Part shown: positions 34,394 through 43,820 of the stretch, piece by piece | Layout: every line of letters starts with the position of its first letter | How positions within the stretch are numbered: position 1 is the first letter of the stretch | Assembly: GCF_024494595.1 (NCBI RefSeq) | Contig: NZ_JANHDI010000002.1 | Coordinates: forward strand, 124,001-188,000 | Length of the DNA: 64,000 nt | Source of the DNA: Halobellus rarus | GTDB lineage: Archaea > Halobacteriota > Halobacteria > Halobacteriales > Haloferacaceae | Direction of reading: 5' to 3' | Notes under the pieces: model-generated | What the model was told of the DNA's origin: nothing | Database searches by the model: none | The model's input: the letters and a program-made list of their open reading frames with translations, nothing else | Program-made: the position numbers and the translations under genes

Positions 34394-36199
34394 ATGAGTA
34401 AAACGCCGAGCGCTCTCGTCCTCGGCGGGGGATCGACCGGCTGCGGCATCGCGCGGGACCTCGCGATGCGCGGCGTCGACGTCACCCTCGTCGAGAAGGG
34501 GAACCTGACCCACGGGACGACCGGGCGGATGCACGGCCTCCTCCACAGCGGCGGTCGCTACGCCGTCTCCGATCAGAAGTCGGCGACGGAGTGCATCGAG
34601 GAGAACCGCGTCCTCCGGCGGATCGCGAGCCACTGCGTCGAGATGACGGGGGGGCTGTTCGTCCAGCGCCCCGAGGACGACGACGAGTACTTCGAGGAGA
34701 AGCTCCAGGGCTGTCGCGAGTGCGGCATCCCCGCGGAGGCCCTCTCCGCCGAAGAGGCCCGCGAGATGGAACCGTACCTCGCGGAAGACATCGAGCGCGC
34801 CATCCGGGTGCCCGACGGGGCCGTCGATCCGTTCCGGCTCTGCGTCGCCAACGCGGCCGACGCGATCGAACACGGCGCGCGCGTGGAGACGCACGCGGAG
34901 GTGACGGACGTCCTCGTCGAGGACGGCGAGGTCGTCGGCGTCGAGGTCGAACACGCTTCAGACGGCGGCTCCGCGGACGGTCTCGATTCGTTCGTCCACG
35001 GTGAGCCGGGGACGACCGAGGAGCTGTACGCCGACTACGTCGTCAACGCCACCGGCGCGTGGGCCGGCCAGATCGGCGAGATGGCCGACGTCGAGGTCGC
35101 CGTCCGCCCCTCGAAGGGCGTGATGACGATTATGAACGTCCGCCAGGTCGACACCGTCATCAACCGCTGCCGGCCGAAGGGCGACGCCGACATCGTCGTC
35201 CCTCACGAGACGACCTGCATCCTCGGGACGACCGACGAGGAGGTCGAAGACCCCGAGGACTACCCCGAGGAGGGGTGGGAGGTCGATCTGATGATCGACA
35301 CCCTCTCGGAACTCGTCCCGATGCTTTCCGAAGCCAGGACGATTCGGTCGTTCTGGGGAGTCCGGCCGCTCTACGAGCCCCCGGAGGTCGGCAGCGAGGA
35401 CCCGACCGACATCACGCGGGACTTCTTCCTGCTCGATCACGACGAGCGCGACGGCCTGCCCGGGATGGCCTCGATCGTCGGCGGGAAGCTCACGACGTAC
35501 CGAATGATGGCCGAGGACATCGCCGACCACGTCTGCGAGAGACTCGGCGTCGACGCCGAGTGCCGCACGGCGGAAGAGCCGCTGCCCGGATCGGAGGACT
35601 TCTCGGTCCTGCGCGACTGGATGGACGAGTTCGGCCTCCGGTCGCCCGTGGGGCTCAGAAGTGCGGAACGGCTCGGTTCCCGCATAGACGAGGTGCTCGG
35701 CGAGTGGGACGGCCCGAATCCGACGGTCTGCGAGTGCGAGGCCGTCACGCGCGCGGAGATCCAGGACGCGATCTCGCAGTCCGGAACGGAACTCAACGCC
35801 GTTCGCATCCGTACCCGCGCCTCGATGGGGAACTGTCAGGGCGCGTTCTGCTGTCACCGAATGGCGAACGAGTTGGTTCCGGAATACGACGAACCCACCG
35901 CCCGCGACGCGCTCGACGACCTCTACCAGGAGCGCTGGAAGGGCGAGCGCCACGCGTTGTGGGGCGAACAGCTCTCCCAGGCGATGCTGAAGCACCACCT
36001 ACACGCGACGACGATGAACCGCGACGGCGACCCCGCGGCTACGGGGGAGGAGATCGACTTCGGGGCGTTCGACGCCGGCGAATCAGAAGGCGAACTCTCC
36101 GACACCAGCGGCGGTGACCGCTCGGGCGACGCCGTCGCCGACGGCGGCCGTCGGACCCGAACCGACGAAACCGAGGGGGACGCAGATGGCGATTCGTGA
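34394..36199 (+). CDS. glpA: Anaerobic glycerol-3-phosphate dehydrogenase subunit A
   Basis: A 601-residue FAD-dependent dehydrogenase. It shows FAD-binding [20 protein letters not shown] at the N-terminus, the DAO fold, and a C-terminal BFD-like [2Fe-2S] domain with VCECEAV and [10 protein letters not shown]. It oxidises sn-glycerol-3-phosphate to DHAP at the membrane, feeding electrons through GlpB/C. In haloarchaea this is the main glycerol catabolic enzyme. The C-terminus is acidic, low-complexity (about residues 560-601). A TATA-like ACAATAAAG lies about 35 bp before the ATG. Its stop overlaps glpB by 14 bp. Confidence 0.95.
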   Translation: MSKTPSALVLGGGSTGCGIARDLAMRGVDVTLVEKGNLTHGTTGRMHGLLHSGGRYAVSDQKSATECIEENRVLRRIASHCVEMTGGLFVQRPEDDDEYFEEKLQGCRECGIPAEALSAEEAREMEPYLAEDIERAIRVPDGAVDPFRLCVANAADAIEHGARVETHAEVTDVLVEDGEVVGVEVEHASDGGSADGLDSFVHGEPGTTEELYADYVVNATGAWAGQIGEMADVEVAVRPSKGVMTIMNVRQVDTVINRCRPKGDADIVVPHETTCILGTTDEEVEDPEDYPEEGWEVDLMIDTLSELVPMLSEARTIRSFWGVRPLYEPPEVGSEDPTDITRDFFLLDHDERDGLPGMASIVGGKLTTYRMMAEDIADHVCERLGVDAECRTAEEPLPGSEDFSVLRDWMDEFGLRSPVGLRSAERLGSRIDEVLGEWDGPNPTVCECEAVTRAEIQDAISQSGTELNAVRIRTRASMGNCQGAFCCHRMANELVPEYDEPTARDALDDLYQERWKGERHALWGEQLSQAMLKHHLHATTMNRDGDPAATGEEIDFGAFDAGESEGELSDTSGGDRSGDAVADGGRRTRTDETEGDADGDS

Positions 36200-37514
36200 G
36201 GACGTCCTCGTCGTCGGCGGCGGCATCGCCGGCGCGACGGCGGCGCTCGCCGCGGCCGAGTCGGATGCGAAAGTCCGACTGCTCTCGCACAAGAAGAGCA
36301 CGCTCCGGCAGGCCAGCGGTCTCGTCGACGTGCTCGGTGCGATCCCCCGCGGCGGATCTACCGACGGTAGCGGCGCCGTTTCAGACGGCGCCGCACCGGC
36401 CGACGAGGGCTCGACCGATCAGTCCGAACTGGTCGCCGACCCGCTTGCGGCCATCGAGCGGCTGCCGGAGGATCATCCGTACCGGGTCGTCGGCGCGGAC
36501 GGGATTCGAAACGGACTGGAAATCTTCGACGACGTCGTCGGCGACGCCTACGAGGGGGGCCACACCGACCGCAACGCGCTCGTGCTCACCCACGGCGGGA
36601 CGGTCAAACCGACCGCGCGGTATCCGCAGTCGGTCGCGCCGGGGCTGGCGAGCGCCGAAAAGAAGACGCTGCTCGTCGGCTTCGCGGGGCTGACGGACTT
36701 CGACGCGCCCGCGGCCGCGGCGCACCTCGACGCGGCGGGCGTCCCGTTCGACGTCGACGGCGCGACCGTCACGTTCCCGATCCAGTTCCGCGACGACGCG
36801 CTGACAACGCGCTTCGCGAAGGCGCTCGACAAAGACCAGTCGGGAGTCAGAAAGCGACTCGCCGACGTCGTTTCGGAGCAACTCGACGACCACGAGCGGG
36901 TCGGCTTCCCGGCGATGCTCGGCGACGACGCGGGGGAAGAAGTCCGCGCGGACCTCGAAGACCGACTCGGTGCAGCCGTCTTTCAGATCCCGACCGGGCC
37001 GCCGAGCCTGCTCGGGATGCAACTCGAGGACCTGCTGTTCGACGCGTTGGATGCCGCGGGCGTCCGCATCTCTTCAGGTAACCTCGCCGTCGGGTACGAG
37101 GCGAACGACGGCCGGATCGAGTCGGTTCTCGTCGACCAACGGGGGAACGAGGTCCCCTACGCGGCCGAGGAGTTCGTCCTCGCGACGGGAGGTCTCGTCG
37201 GCAAGGGGATCGACTCCGACCGCGAGTCGGTCACGGAGCCGGTGTTCGGGTGTCACGTTCCCCACCCAGAGGACCGGTACGACTGGTCCGAACCGGCGGC
37301 GTTCGGCGCGCACGCCTTCGCGCGGTTCGGCGTCGTCCCCGACGGCGACCTGCGCCCGACGGACGGGTCCGGGAGCGAGGAATTCGAAAATCTCCGCGCG
37401 GCCGGCGGCGTCCTCGGCGGAGCCGATACGGCCCGCGAGAAGTCCGCGGCCGGCGTCTCGCTCGCGACCGGCGCGCACGCGGGCCGGCGAGCGGGCGAGG
37501 AGGCGACGCGATGA
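36186..37514 (+). CDS. glpB: Anaerobic glycerol-3-phosphate dehydrogenase subunit B
   Basis: A 442-residue flavoprotein with N-terminal Rossmann motif [20 protein letters not shown] and the GlpB signature [18 protein letters not shown]. It is the second subunit of the glycerol-3-phosphate dehydrogenase complex and relays electrons to GlpC. The ATG at 36186, 14 bp inside the end of glpA, was chosen because it aligns with the family; the frame upstream belongs to glpA. Its stop overlaps a 25-codon ORF (ATGA). Confidence 0.93.
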   Translation: MAIREDVLVVGGGIAGATAALAAAESDAKVRLLSHKKSTLRQASGLVDVLGAIPRGGSTDGSGAVSDGAAPADEGSTDQSELVADPLAAIERLPEDHPYRVVGADGIRNGLEIFDDVVGDAYEGGHTDRNALVLTHGGTVKPTARYPQSVAPGLASAEKKTLLVGFAGLTDFDAPAAAAHLDAAGVPFDVDGATVTFPIQFRDDALTTRFAKALDKDQSGVRKRLADVVSEQLDDHERVGFPAMLGDDAGEEVRADLEDRLGAAVFQIPTGPPSLLGMQLEDLLFDALDAAGVRISSGNLAVGYEANDGRIESVLVDQRGNEVPYAAEEFVLATGGLVGKGIDSDRESVTEPVFGCHVPHPEDRYDWSEPAAFGAHAFARFGVVPDGDLRPTDGSGSEEFENLRAAGGVLGGADTAREKSAAGVSLATGAHAGRRAGEEATR

Positions 37515-37588
37515 GCGGAGGAGACGAGCGTAACATGACCAGAAACGACACGACCACGACGAGCACACAGGAGCGAGTTACCAGATGA
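37511..37588 (+). CDS. 25-residue ORF bridging glpB and glpC
   Basis: A 25-codon ORF ([20 protein letters not shown] and five more residues). Its ATG overlaps the glpB TGA (37511-37514) and its TGA overlaps the glpC ATG (37585-37588), both as ATGA. Composition is polar and Thr-rich with no fold expected. The simplest role is to carry terminating ribosomes from glpB to the glpC start; it may have no function as a protein. It could also be chance, but overlaps at both ends are unlikely. Confidence 0.45.
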   Translation: MSGGDERNMTRNDTTTTSTQERVTR

Positions 37589-38961
37589 GCGACGCGGAGA
37601 ACTCCCCACCGACAGAACCGATCGATTCCCCGTCACAGGGCGGTCCCGAACCCGGCTCGGACTTCGAGCCGGTCTCGGTGTTCGGGGACAGCGAAACGAC
37701 GATGGACCTCCGCCCCGGCGCGGACAACTGCTACAAGTGCTCGGTCTGTGATACCTCCTGCCCGGTCGCGGAGGTCGACGACGACTTCCCCGGCCCGAAG
37801 TTCCAGGGCCCCGAGCAGTGGCGGCTCAAGCGCAAGGAGGGCTCGGAGATCGACGACTCGATCATGTCCTGCTCGAACTGTATGCGCTGCGACGACGCCT
37901 GTCCGTCGAGCGTGCCGCTCTCGCAGATGCACAACACCGCGAGAGGCGAGTACGTCGACGAGCAGATGGACAAGCTGTCGGTCGAGTACGTCAGAAACCG
38001 GATCCTCGCGAACTACCGCACCTCCGCGTGGTTCGCCAGCAAGGTCCCGCGGCTCGCGAACGCCGTGATGAGTTTCGGACCGACGCGTTGGGTGATGGAA
38101 AAGGCGATGGGCGTCACGAGCGAGCGCGAGTTCCCCGCCTTCGCGACCCAGACGTTCCGGGAGTGGTGGCGAAAGCGGGGCGGCGCGGACGCCTCCCGGC
38201 GGAACGCGCGCGAGGCCCGCGAGCGCCGCGGCGACCCCGCCGACGCCGACAAGAAGATCGCGTACTTCCACGGCTGTTACTCGAACTACAACACCCCCGA
38301 GGTGGGGAAGGCGCTCGTCCACGTGTTCGAGTCGTTCGGCTACGAGATCGTCGCCCCGGAGCAGCGCTGCTCGGGGACGCCGATGTTCGCCAACGGGATG
38401 CTCGCAGACGCCGAGCGCGCGGCGGAAGTGAACGTCTCCTCCTTCGCCGACCTCGTCGAGGAGGGCTACGACGCCGTCGCCTCCTGCACCTCCTGTTCGA
38501 TGGCGCTCAAACAGGAGTACCCCGAACTGTTCGACATCGACGGCATCGATGACGTCGCCGAGAACACCTTCGAGGCGCTCGAATACCTCCGTATTCAGGA
38601 GGACCTGGAGGGGGCGATCGCCGACGCGAGCGTCGAGGAACAGGCGTTCGCCTACCACGCACCGTGTCACGCTCGCAACCAGGGTCTCGACAGACAGGCG
38701 CTCGAACTGTTCCGCGAGCTCGACGGCGTCGCAATGGAGGACGTCGGCGACTCCTGTTCGGGGATCTCGGGCACCTACGGCTGGAAGGAGGAGAAATACG
38801 AGAACTCGATGAAGATCGGCGAGGATATGTTCGAGCATATGCACGACGCCGCCGGCGACGTCGGGATGACCGAGTGTCCCACCTGCGCGATGCAGATGGA
38901 GCACGGCACGGGCTACGAGATCAAGCACCCGCTGCAACTGCTCGAAGAGGCCCTCTGTTAG
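37585..38961 (+). CDS. glpC: Anaerobic glycerol-3-phosphate dehydrogenase subunit C
   Basis: A 458-residue iron-sulfur protein. Two 4Fe-4S sites are visible near residues 49-60 (CYKCSVCDTSCPV) and about 96-107 (CSNCMRCDDACPS). Two CCG-type cysteine-rich domains follow: HGCYSNYNTPEVG with EQRCSGTPMF, and YHAPCHARNQGLD with GDSCSGISGTYG. It passes electrons from GlpAB to the quinone pool at the membrane. The acidic, Pro/Ser-rich first 35 residues are a haloarchaeal extension. It completes the glpABC operon; glpK is not in the window. Confidence 0.94.
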   Translation: MSDAENSPPTEPIDSPSQGGPEPGSDFEPVSVFGDSETTMDLRPGADNCYKCSVCDTSCPVAEVDDDFPGPKFQGPEQWRLKRKEGSEIDDSIMSCSNCMRCDDACPSSVPLSQMHNTARGEYVDEQMDKLSVEYVRNRILANYRTSAWFASKVPRLANAVMSFGPTRWVMEKAMGVTSEREFPAFATQTFREWWRKRGGADASRRNAREARERRGDPADADKKIAYFHGCYSNYNTPEVGKALVHVFESFGYEIVAPEQRCSGTPMFANGMLADAERAAEVNVSSFADLVEEGYDAVASCTSCSMALKQEYPELFDIDGIDDVAENTFEALEYLRIQEDLEGAIADASVEEQAFAYHAPCHARNQGLDRQALELFRELDGVAMEDVGDSCSGISGTYGWKEEKYENSMKIGEDMFEHMHDAAGDVGMTECPTCAMQMEHGTGYEIKHPLQLLEEALC

Positions 38962-38998
38962 AAGACCCGAGCCGGAATCCGCGACCGCGCTCCGTCCG

Positions 38999-41900
38999 CT
39001 ACTCCCCGACCGGTTCGACGCCGATCGTGACGGTCACGCCCTCGACGTCCCACTCCTCGACCAACGCCCACTCGCCTTCTGTGGCGAGTTCGTCGCCGGC
39101 GACGAACTCGCGGGTCCGCGTCTCCTCGGCGACGACATCGCGGTGGCGGTCGACGAACGCTTCGACCCTCGCGTCGGCGACGTCGACGTACGTGTCGATC
39201 TCCGCGTCGACGTCGAGATCGAGACGCTTGCGCATCTCCTGGATCCGTCGAATCACGTCGCGGGCGTAGCCCTCGGCCTCGATTTCCTCGGTCAGTTCGG
39301 TGTCGACGTAGACGGTGCCGCCCTCGAAGTGAGTTCCATAGATGTGCTCCGGCGGCTCGGCCTCGTAGCTCACCATCTCGTCGTCGAGGTCGTACGTCTC
39401 GCCGTCGACCTCGACGCCGCCCTCGACTTCGGCGCGCGTCTTGCCTTTGACGGTCTCCATCACTTTCTGGGCTTCGCCGCCGAACGCCGGCCCGATGACG
39501 CCCATCTCCGGGTTCGCGCGCTCGATCAGTTCGTCGAACTCCTCGACGACCTCGATCGAGCGGGCGTTGACGCGTTCACCCAAGAGATCCGAGAGCGACT
39601 CGACCGCGTCGGCGACGCCGTCGTCCTCGGTGGCGACGACGACGCGCTGGACGGGCCAGCGGAGCTTTCGGCCGCCCTGCTGGCGCGCGTTCGCGGCCGC
39701 CTCCTCGACGTCGCGGAGGACCGCCATCTCCCGTTCGAGTTCCTCGTCGCGGAGGTCCTCGTTGGCAGCGGGGTACGACAGCGCGTGCACCGTCGTCTCG
39801 CTCCCGTCGAGGTGCTGGTACATCTGCTCTGCGAGGTACGGCGTGACGGGCGCGAGGAGCCTGATCGTCTCCTCGAGCACCGTCGCGAGCGTCGCGTACG
39901 CACCGCGCTTTGACGCCGAATCCTCTTCCTCCCACATCCGCTCTCGGATCGCCTTCACGTAGAAGCGCGAGACGTCCTCGGTGAGAAAGCCCAGCACCGT
40001 GTTCAGCGCGGTACTGACCTCGTAGCTCTCCCAGGCCTCGACCGCCTCGGCCTCGACGGTCTGCAGGCGCGAGAGCACCCACTCGTCGACGACCGTGAGC
40101 TCGCCGTCGGCCAGGTCGGCCTCGGCGGGGTCGTAGCCGTCCAGTTCCATATACGAAAGCGGGAACCGGAAGACGTTCCAGAAGATGTTGAGCGTCGACT
40201 GCATCTCTCCCAGTCCGTCCCACTCGAAGGAGAGGTCGACGCCCTGCTGGTCGTGGCTGAGGAGATAGGCTCGAAGCGGGTCGCGACCGGCGCGGTCGAT
40301 CGCCTCCTCGGGCGTGACGATGTTGCCCAGCGACTTCGACATCTTTCGCCCGTCCTCGTCGTTGACGAAGCCGTGCATCATCACCTGTTCGTAGGGGGCC
40401 TGTCCGACCGCGGCGGTCCCCATCCCGAGCTGGGACCAGAACCAGCCCCGCGTCTGGTCGTGCGCCTCGACGATCCAGTCGGCGGGCCACAGTTCCTCGT
40501 GGGCGTCGGTCTCGCTCGGGTAGTCGATCGTCCCCCACGTCGCGACCGAGGAGTCGATCCAGACGTCGAAGACGTCCGGGACGCGCTCGTAGGTCTTGCC
40601 GTCCTCGGTGATCGTCAGCGGGTCGACCGACGGCCGGTGGAGGTCGATCTCCTCTGGGTCGACGTCCTGGTCGACGCGCTCTGCGAGTCCCTCGCGCGTG
40701 CCGACGACGATCCACTCGCCGTCCTCGGCCTGCCAGATCGGGAGCGGGATGCCCCAGTAGCGCTGTCGGGAGATGTTCCAGTCGGGCGCATCGGAGACGA
40801 AGTCGCGGAAGCGGTTGTCGCGGGCCCACTGGGGGAACCACTCGGTCTCGTCGATGTTGTCGAGCAGTTCCTGCTTGATGTCGGTGACCGTGATGAACCA
40901 CTGGTCCGTCGCGAGGAAGATGATATCGGTGTCGCAGCGCCAGCAGTGGCCGTACCGGTGCTCGTGGGTTCCCGACGCGAGCAGTGCACCCGACGCGTCG
41001 AGGTCCTCGATGATCGGATCGTTGGCGTCGCGGACGAAGGTGCCGGCGTAGTCGCCGGCCGCTTCAGTGAACTCGCCGCGGCCGTCGACCGGCACGTACA
41101 CGTCGAGTCCGAGTTCCTCCCCGCGGGCGAAGTCCTCCTGCCCGTGTCCGGGCGCGGAGTGGACCAGCCCCGTGCGGTCGGCCTCGACGTAGTCGGCGGT
41201 GTAGACCTCGCCCGCGCCCTCGAAGTCGGCGACCTCGTTCAGGTGGGACTCGAGCGGGTGGTCGTACGACCAGCCGACGAGGTCCTCGCCCGCGAGTTCC
41301 CCGACGACCTTGTAGTCCTCGTAGCGGCCCTTCTTCAGGACGTCCTCGACGCACGGTTCAGCGATGTAGAGGACTTCTTCCTCACCACCCTTCTCCGCGC
41401 GAACGGCCTGATAGGTCATCTCGCCGTCGACGGCGACGAAGGTGTTCGCCGGGATGGTCCACGGCGTCGTCGTCCAGATGACGAGGCTGCCCTCTCTCTC
41501 TTCGAGCGGGAACTTCACGTAGATCGAGGGCGAGGTGATCTCGTCGTACTCGACCTCGTTGGCGGCGATGGCGGTCTGACACCGCGGGCAGTAGTTGACC
41601 GAGCGCTTGCCCTGCTCGACGAGGCCGCGCTCGTCGACCTGCTGGAAGGCCCACCACGCGGCCTCCATGTACTCGGGCGAGATGGTCTCGTAGGGGTCGT
41701 CCCAGTCCATCCAGACGCCGATCGACTGGAAGTCCTCGTCCATCGCCTCGCGGTTCCGCTCGGCGAACTCCTTGCACTCGTCGATGAACGCCTCCATCCC
41801 GTACTCCTCGATGTCGCGCTTCGACTCGAACCCGAGTTCCTCCTCGACTTTCACCTCGATCGGGAGGCCGTGCATGTCGTACCCCGGCCGGTCGGTGACC

Positions 41901-42130
41901 CGGTGGCCGGACATCCGCTTGTACCGGATGACGGCGTCCTTCAGCGTCTTGTTCCACGCCGTTCCGAGGTGCATCTGCCCGGAGGTGTACGGCGGCCCGT
42001 CGACGAAGAAGAAGGCGGGATCGTCGGCGTGCGCCTCCTTCGTCGCCTCGTAGGCGTCGGTATCGTCCCAGTACGATTCGACCGCGGACTCGACGTCCGC
42101 GGGCGTGTACTGGTCGTCGACTTCGTCCAT
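38999..42130 (-). CDS. ileS: Isoleucyl-tRNA synthetase
   Basis: A 1043-residue class I synthetase. The HIGH-type motif is PPYTSGQMHLGTAWN (residues about 46-60), KMSKS is intact (KMSKSLGNIVTP, near residue 603) and the CP1 editing domain lies between. CWRCDTDI and other zinc-type cysteines are visible in the insert. The C-terminal region includes the archaeal/eukaryotic-type extension. Length is normal. A TATA-like TTCATATACG box lies 23-30 bp before the ATG, so it is probably leaderless. Long open frames on the opposite strand are shadows. Confidence 0.97.
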   Translation of the reverse strand: MDEVDDQYTPADVESAVESYWDDTDAYEATKEAHADDPAFFFVDGPPYTSGQMHLGTAWNKTLKDAVIRYKRMSGHRVTDRPGYDMHGLPIEVKVEEELGFESKRDIEEYGMEAFIDECKEFAERNREAMDEDFQSIGVWMDWDDPYETISPEYMEAAWWAFQQVDERGLVEQGKRSVNYCPRCQTAIAANEVEYDEITSPSIYVKFPLEEREGSLVIWTTTPWTIPANTFVAVDGEMTYQAVRAEKGGEEEVLYIAEPCVEDVLKKGRYEDYKVVGELAGEDLVGWSYDHPLESHLNEVADFEGAGEVYTADYVEADRTGLVHSAPGHGQEDFARGEELGLDVYVPVDGRGEFTEAAGDYAGTFVRDANDPIIEDLDASGALLASGTHEHRYGHCWRCDTDIIFLATDQWFITVTDIKQELLDNIDETEWFPQWARDNRFRDFVSDAPDWNISRQRYWGIPLPIWQAEDGEWIVVGTREGLAERVDQDVDPEEIDLHRPSVDPLTITEDGKTYERVPDVFDVWIDSSVATWGTIDYPSETDAHEELWPADWIVEAHDQTRGWFWSQLGMGTAAVGQAPYEQVMMHGFVNDEDGRKMSKSLGNIVTPEEAIDRAGRDPLRAYLLSHDQQGVDLSFEWDGLGEMQSTLNIFWNVFRFPLSYMELDGYDPAEADLADGELTVVDEWVLSRLQTVEAEAVEAWESYEVSTALNTVLGFLTEDVSRFYVKAIRERMWEEEDSASKRGAYATLATVLEETIRLLAPVTPYLAEQMYQHLDGSETTVHALSYPAANEDLRDEELEREMAVLRDVEEAAANARQQGGRKLRWPVQRVVVATEDDGVADAVESLSDLLGERVNARSIEVVEEFDELIERANPEMGVIGPAFGGEAQKVMETVKGKTRAEVEGGVEVDGETYDLDDEMVSYEAEPPEHIYGTHFEGGTVYVDTELTEEIEAEGYARDVIRRIQEMRKRLDLDVDAEIDTYVDVADARVEAFVDRHRDVVAEETRTREFVAGDELATEGEWALVEEWDVEGVTVTIGVEPVGE

Positions 42131-42152
42131 ACCCGTGGAGTACCAGCGAACG

Positions 42153-42160
42153 TATATGAA
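42153..42160 (-). promoter_or_regulatory. TATA-like box of ileS
   Basis: Minus-strand TTCATATA, centred about 27 bp before the ileS ATG at 42130. Confidence 0.5.
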
Positions 42161-42298
42161 ATCCGTGGAAGCGCCGCGTGCGCGTCGTCGCGACTAGGGG
42201 GACGGGCGGTGACAGAGTGAAGCGGTCGCGGTGGCGGCGTGGAGCAGTCGAAGTGGTTGGGCTGTTGCGGCCGCGGTGCGGGTCGGCGAGCGATTGTA

Positions 42299-42391
42299 CC
42301 GCGAGGCGAGCAGAGCGAGCCTCGCGGGATGTTTTTCCCTCCAGGTTTTTGTCGGGGGTTCGAGGCCGCGCTTCGCGCGGCCGAGGACCCT
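42299..42391. other. Paired hairpins between ileS and the upstream gene
   Basis: First hairpin: CCGCGAGGC (42299-42307) pairs with GCCTCGCGG (42319-42327), loop 11. Second: GGCCGCGC (42364-42371) pairs with GCGCGGCC (42375-42382), loop TTC, closed further out by GGGTT/GACCC. Between them are two T-rich tracts (GTTTTTCC and GTTTTTG), and AATAAAAAGG follows. On the minus strand the region is the leader before ileS and follows the end of the 42411 gene, so it could be a terminator, a leader structure or a dispersed intergenic element. Confidence 0.5.
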
Positions 42392-42410
42392 CGAATAAAA
42401 AGGTGGATGT

Positions 42411-42869
42411 TTAGAAGTCGGGCAGGTCCTCGGGGGCCTCGTACTCGGACTCCCAGGCGATGTAGTCGTCTTTCAGCACCTCACAGGCGGTCTGTCCGAG
42501 TTCGGTCAGGCCGGCGTTGATACTCGAAACCGTCTTCCAGGACTCGACGTCCGGATGGATCTTCCGCTCTTTCCAGTCTTCGGGGATCCCCGGCGCGTGG
42601 TAGCCGACCCGGTCGGCGAAGTCGTCCCAGAAGAAGTCGAACTGGGCGAGCAGATCCAGTTCGAGGACGATCTGCCACTCCTCGGCCGTCACGTCCGTCG
42701 TCGCTCGCCACTGCTCGAAGGCGTCTTCCCACGCGCCGTCGCGGAGGAGTCCCTCGAGTTGATCGCGCCGGTAGTCGGTGTCGCCGATGACCTCGGCGTC
42801 GTCGTACTCGTTGGGATCGACCACGTCTTCCAGTTCGGGAACCGGCGGCGTCTCGACGTCCAGAGTCAT
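42411..42869 (-). CDS. Conserved haloarchaeal hypothetical protein
   Basis: A 152-residue, strongly acidic, Trp-rich soluble protein (DAFEQWRATTDVTAEEWQIV, later FDFFWDDFADRVGYHAPGI). There are no cysteine ligand pairs or membrane segments. The Trp/Asp/Phe-rich helical pattern is one I have seen only in haloarchaeal hypotheticals and the function is unknown. It is transcribed toward ileS and separated by the hairpin region. Confidence 0.75.
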   Translation of the reverse strand: MTLDVETPPVPELEDVVDPNEYDDAEVIGDTDYRRDQLEGLLRDGAWEDAFEQWRATTDVTAEEWQIVLELDLLAQFDFFWDDFADRVGYHAPGIPEDWKERKIHPDVESWKTVSSINAGLTELGQTACEVLKDDYIAWESEYEAPEDLPDF

Positions 42870-42950
42870 ATCCGTACCGTTCGGGTGCCGCGGGTATAAG
42901 CGATGTGCGGTCGCGGACGTCGGCAGTCGGCGACGGCCGACGCTGTCGGG

Positions 42951-43457
42951 TTACCTCTCGTCGCCGAACTCCCCGAAGTCGTCGAGGTCCCCCGGGGGCT
43001 CGCTCCCGTCGGAGCCGGGGTCGTCGCCGAAGTCGAATCGCTCCGGCGGTTGCCCCGCCGTATCGAGGACGACGTCGGACACCTCGATCGGGCAGTCGAC
43101 GCGGACCGCCAGCGCGATGGCGTCACTCGGGCGGGCGTCGAAGACGAACCGCTGTGGTTCGCCGTTCTCGTACCGCTCGGCGTCGATCTTCGCGTAGAAG
43201 GTGCCGTCGGCGACGTCGTCGATTCGGACCTTGTCGATCGCGCCGCCGAACTCGGTGAGCATCTCCACGAGGAGGTCGTGCGTCAGCGGCCGCTCGAAGG
43301 CCTCGCCGGTGATCGCGAGTTGGATCGCCCGGGCCTGATCGGTCGTGACGACGATCGGGAGCAGTTCCGACCGCGCCGCGACCACGACCGCGGGGATGTT
43401 CTCGCCGTCCGCGTCGACGCCGACGGCGATGCCCTCGACCTCGCCCGGGTGATTCAT
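42951..43457 (-). CDS. BFN-domain (DUF151) bifunctional nuclease-family protein
   Basis: A 168-residue protein. The BFN/DUF151 core is visible: ELLPIVVTTDQARAIQLAIT, then LTHDLLVEMLTEFGGAIDKV, FYAKIDAERY and the ARPSDAIALAVRVDCPIEVS signature. Family members have nuclease or protein-binding activity; the role in archaea is unclear. The C-terminus is an Asp/Gly/Pro-rich tail. The ATG is taken at MNHPGEVEGI, with a TATA-like GTAAGTATTC about 30 bp upstream. A longer upstream frame is Arg-rich and covers the repeats, so it was rejected. Confidence 0.9.
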   Translation of the reverse strand: MNHPGEVEGIAVGVDADGENIPAVVVAARSELLPIVVTTDQARAIQLAITGEAFERPLTHDLLVEMLTEFGGAIDKVRIDDVADGTFYAKIDAERYENGEPQRFVFDARPSDAIALAVRVDCPIEVSDVVLDTAGQPPERFDFGDDPGSDGSEPPGDLDDFGEFGDER

Positions 43458-43820
43458 ATCGCACTCTACTCCGCCCGGGTACGAATACTTACGGGACGAG
43501 CGATCGCGACGGATCGAGTGATCGCACCGGTAGCGTCTTCCGGAATCCCCCGCTCGACTCCCCCGATCCGTGTTGGCGAACAGTCGGCACCCGCCGGCGA
43601 CGACGTCCTCGCCGGCGCCGCCGTCACTTCCCACGCCGATGTGCCGAGCAACCGCGGAGCGGCGCGGGATATCACCTACGTCACGGGGGGCCTGGCCGCC
43701 CGTTCGGAGATAAACCATCGGGTGTCGCGACGCGGGAAAACCATCGGGTGTCGCGACGCGGGAAAACCATCGGGTGTCGCGACGCGGGATGACGTTCGGG
43801 CACGCGGATGTGTGGGGCGA
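43458..43820. other. Intergenic region with tandem repeat
   Basis: 363 bp between two minus-strand genes. It holds the BFN-gene TATA-like box (43483-43492) and three 26-bp tandem repeats (43712-43789). No gene is supported. Confidence 0.6.
43712..43789. repeat. 26-bp tandem repeat, three copies
   Basis: Unit AACCATCGGGTGTCGCGACG plus CGGGAA, three copies 26 bp apart, nearly identical (the third ends in GAT instead of GAA). It lies just after the stop of the ArsR-like gene on the minus strand. There are no spacers, so it is not a CRISPR. Confidence 0.9.

Noticed and set aside
40253-42220. Very long open frame (655 codons) on the strand opposite ileS
   Set aside because: High-GC archaeal genes often leave the opposite strand open; ileS is intact in sequence and motifs, so this is a shadow.
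42299-42391. Possible tRNA or rRNA-like RNA from the hairpins
   Set aside because: No cloverleaf, anticodon arm or T-loop; only two simple hairpins.
43712-43789. Possible CRISPR fragment
   Set aside because: Repeats are contiguous with no spacers and no cas genes are near.
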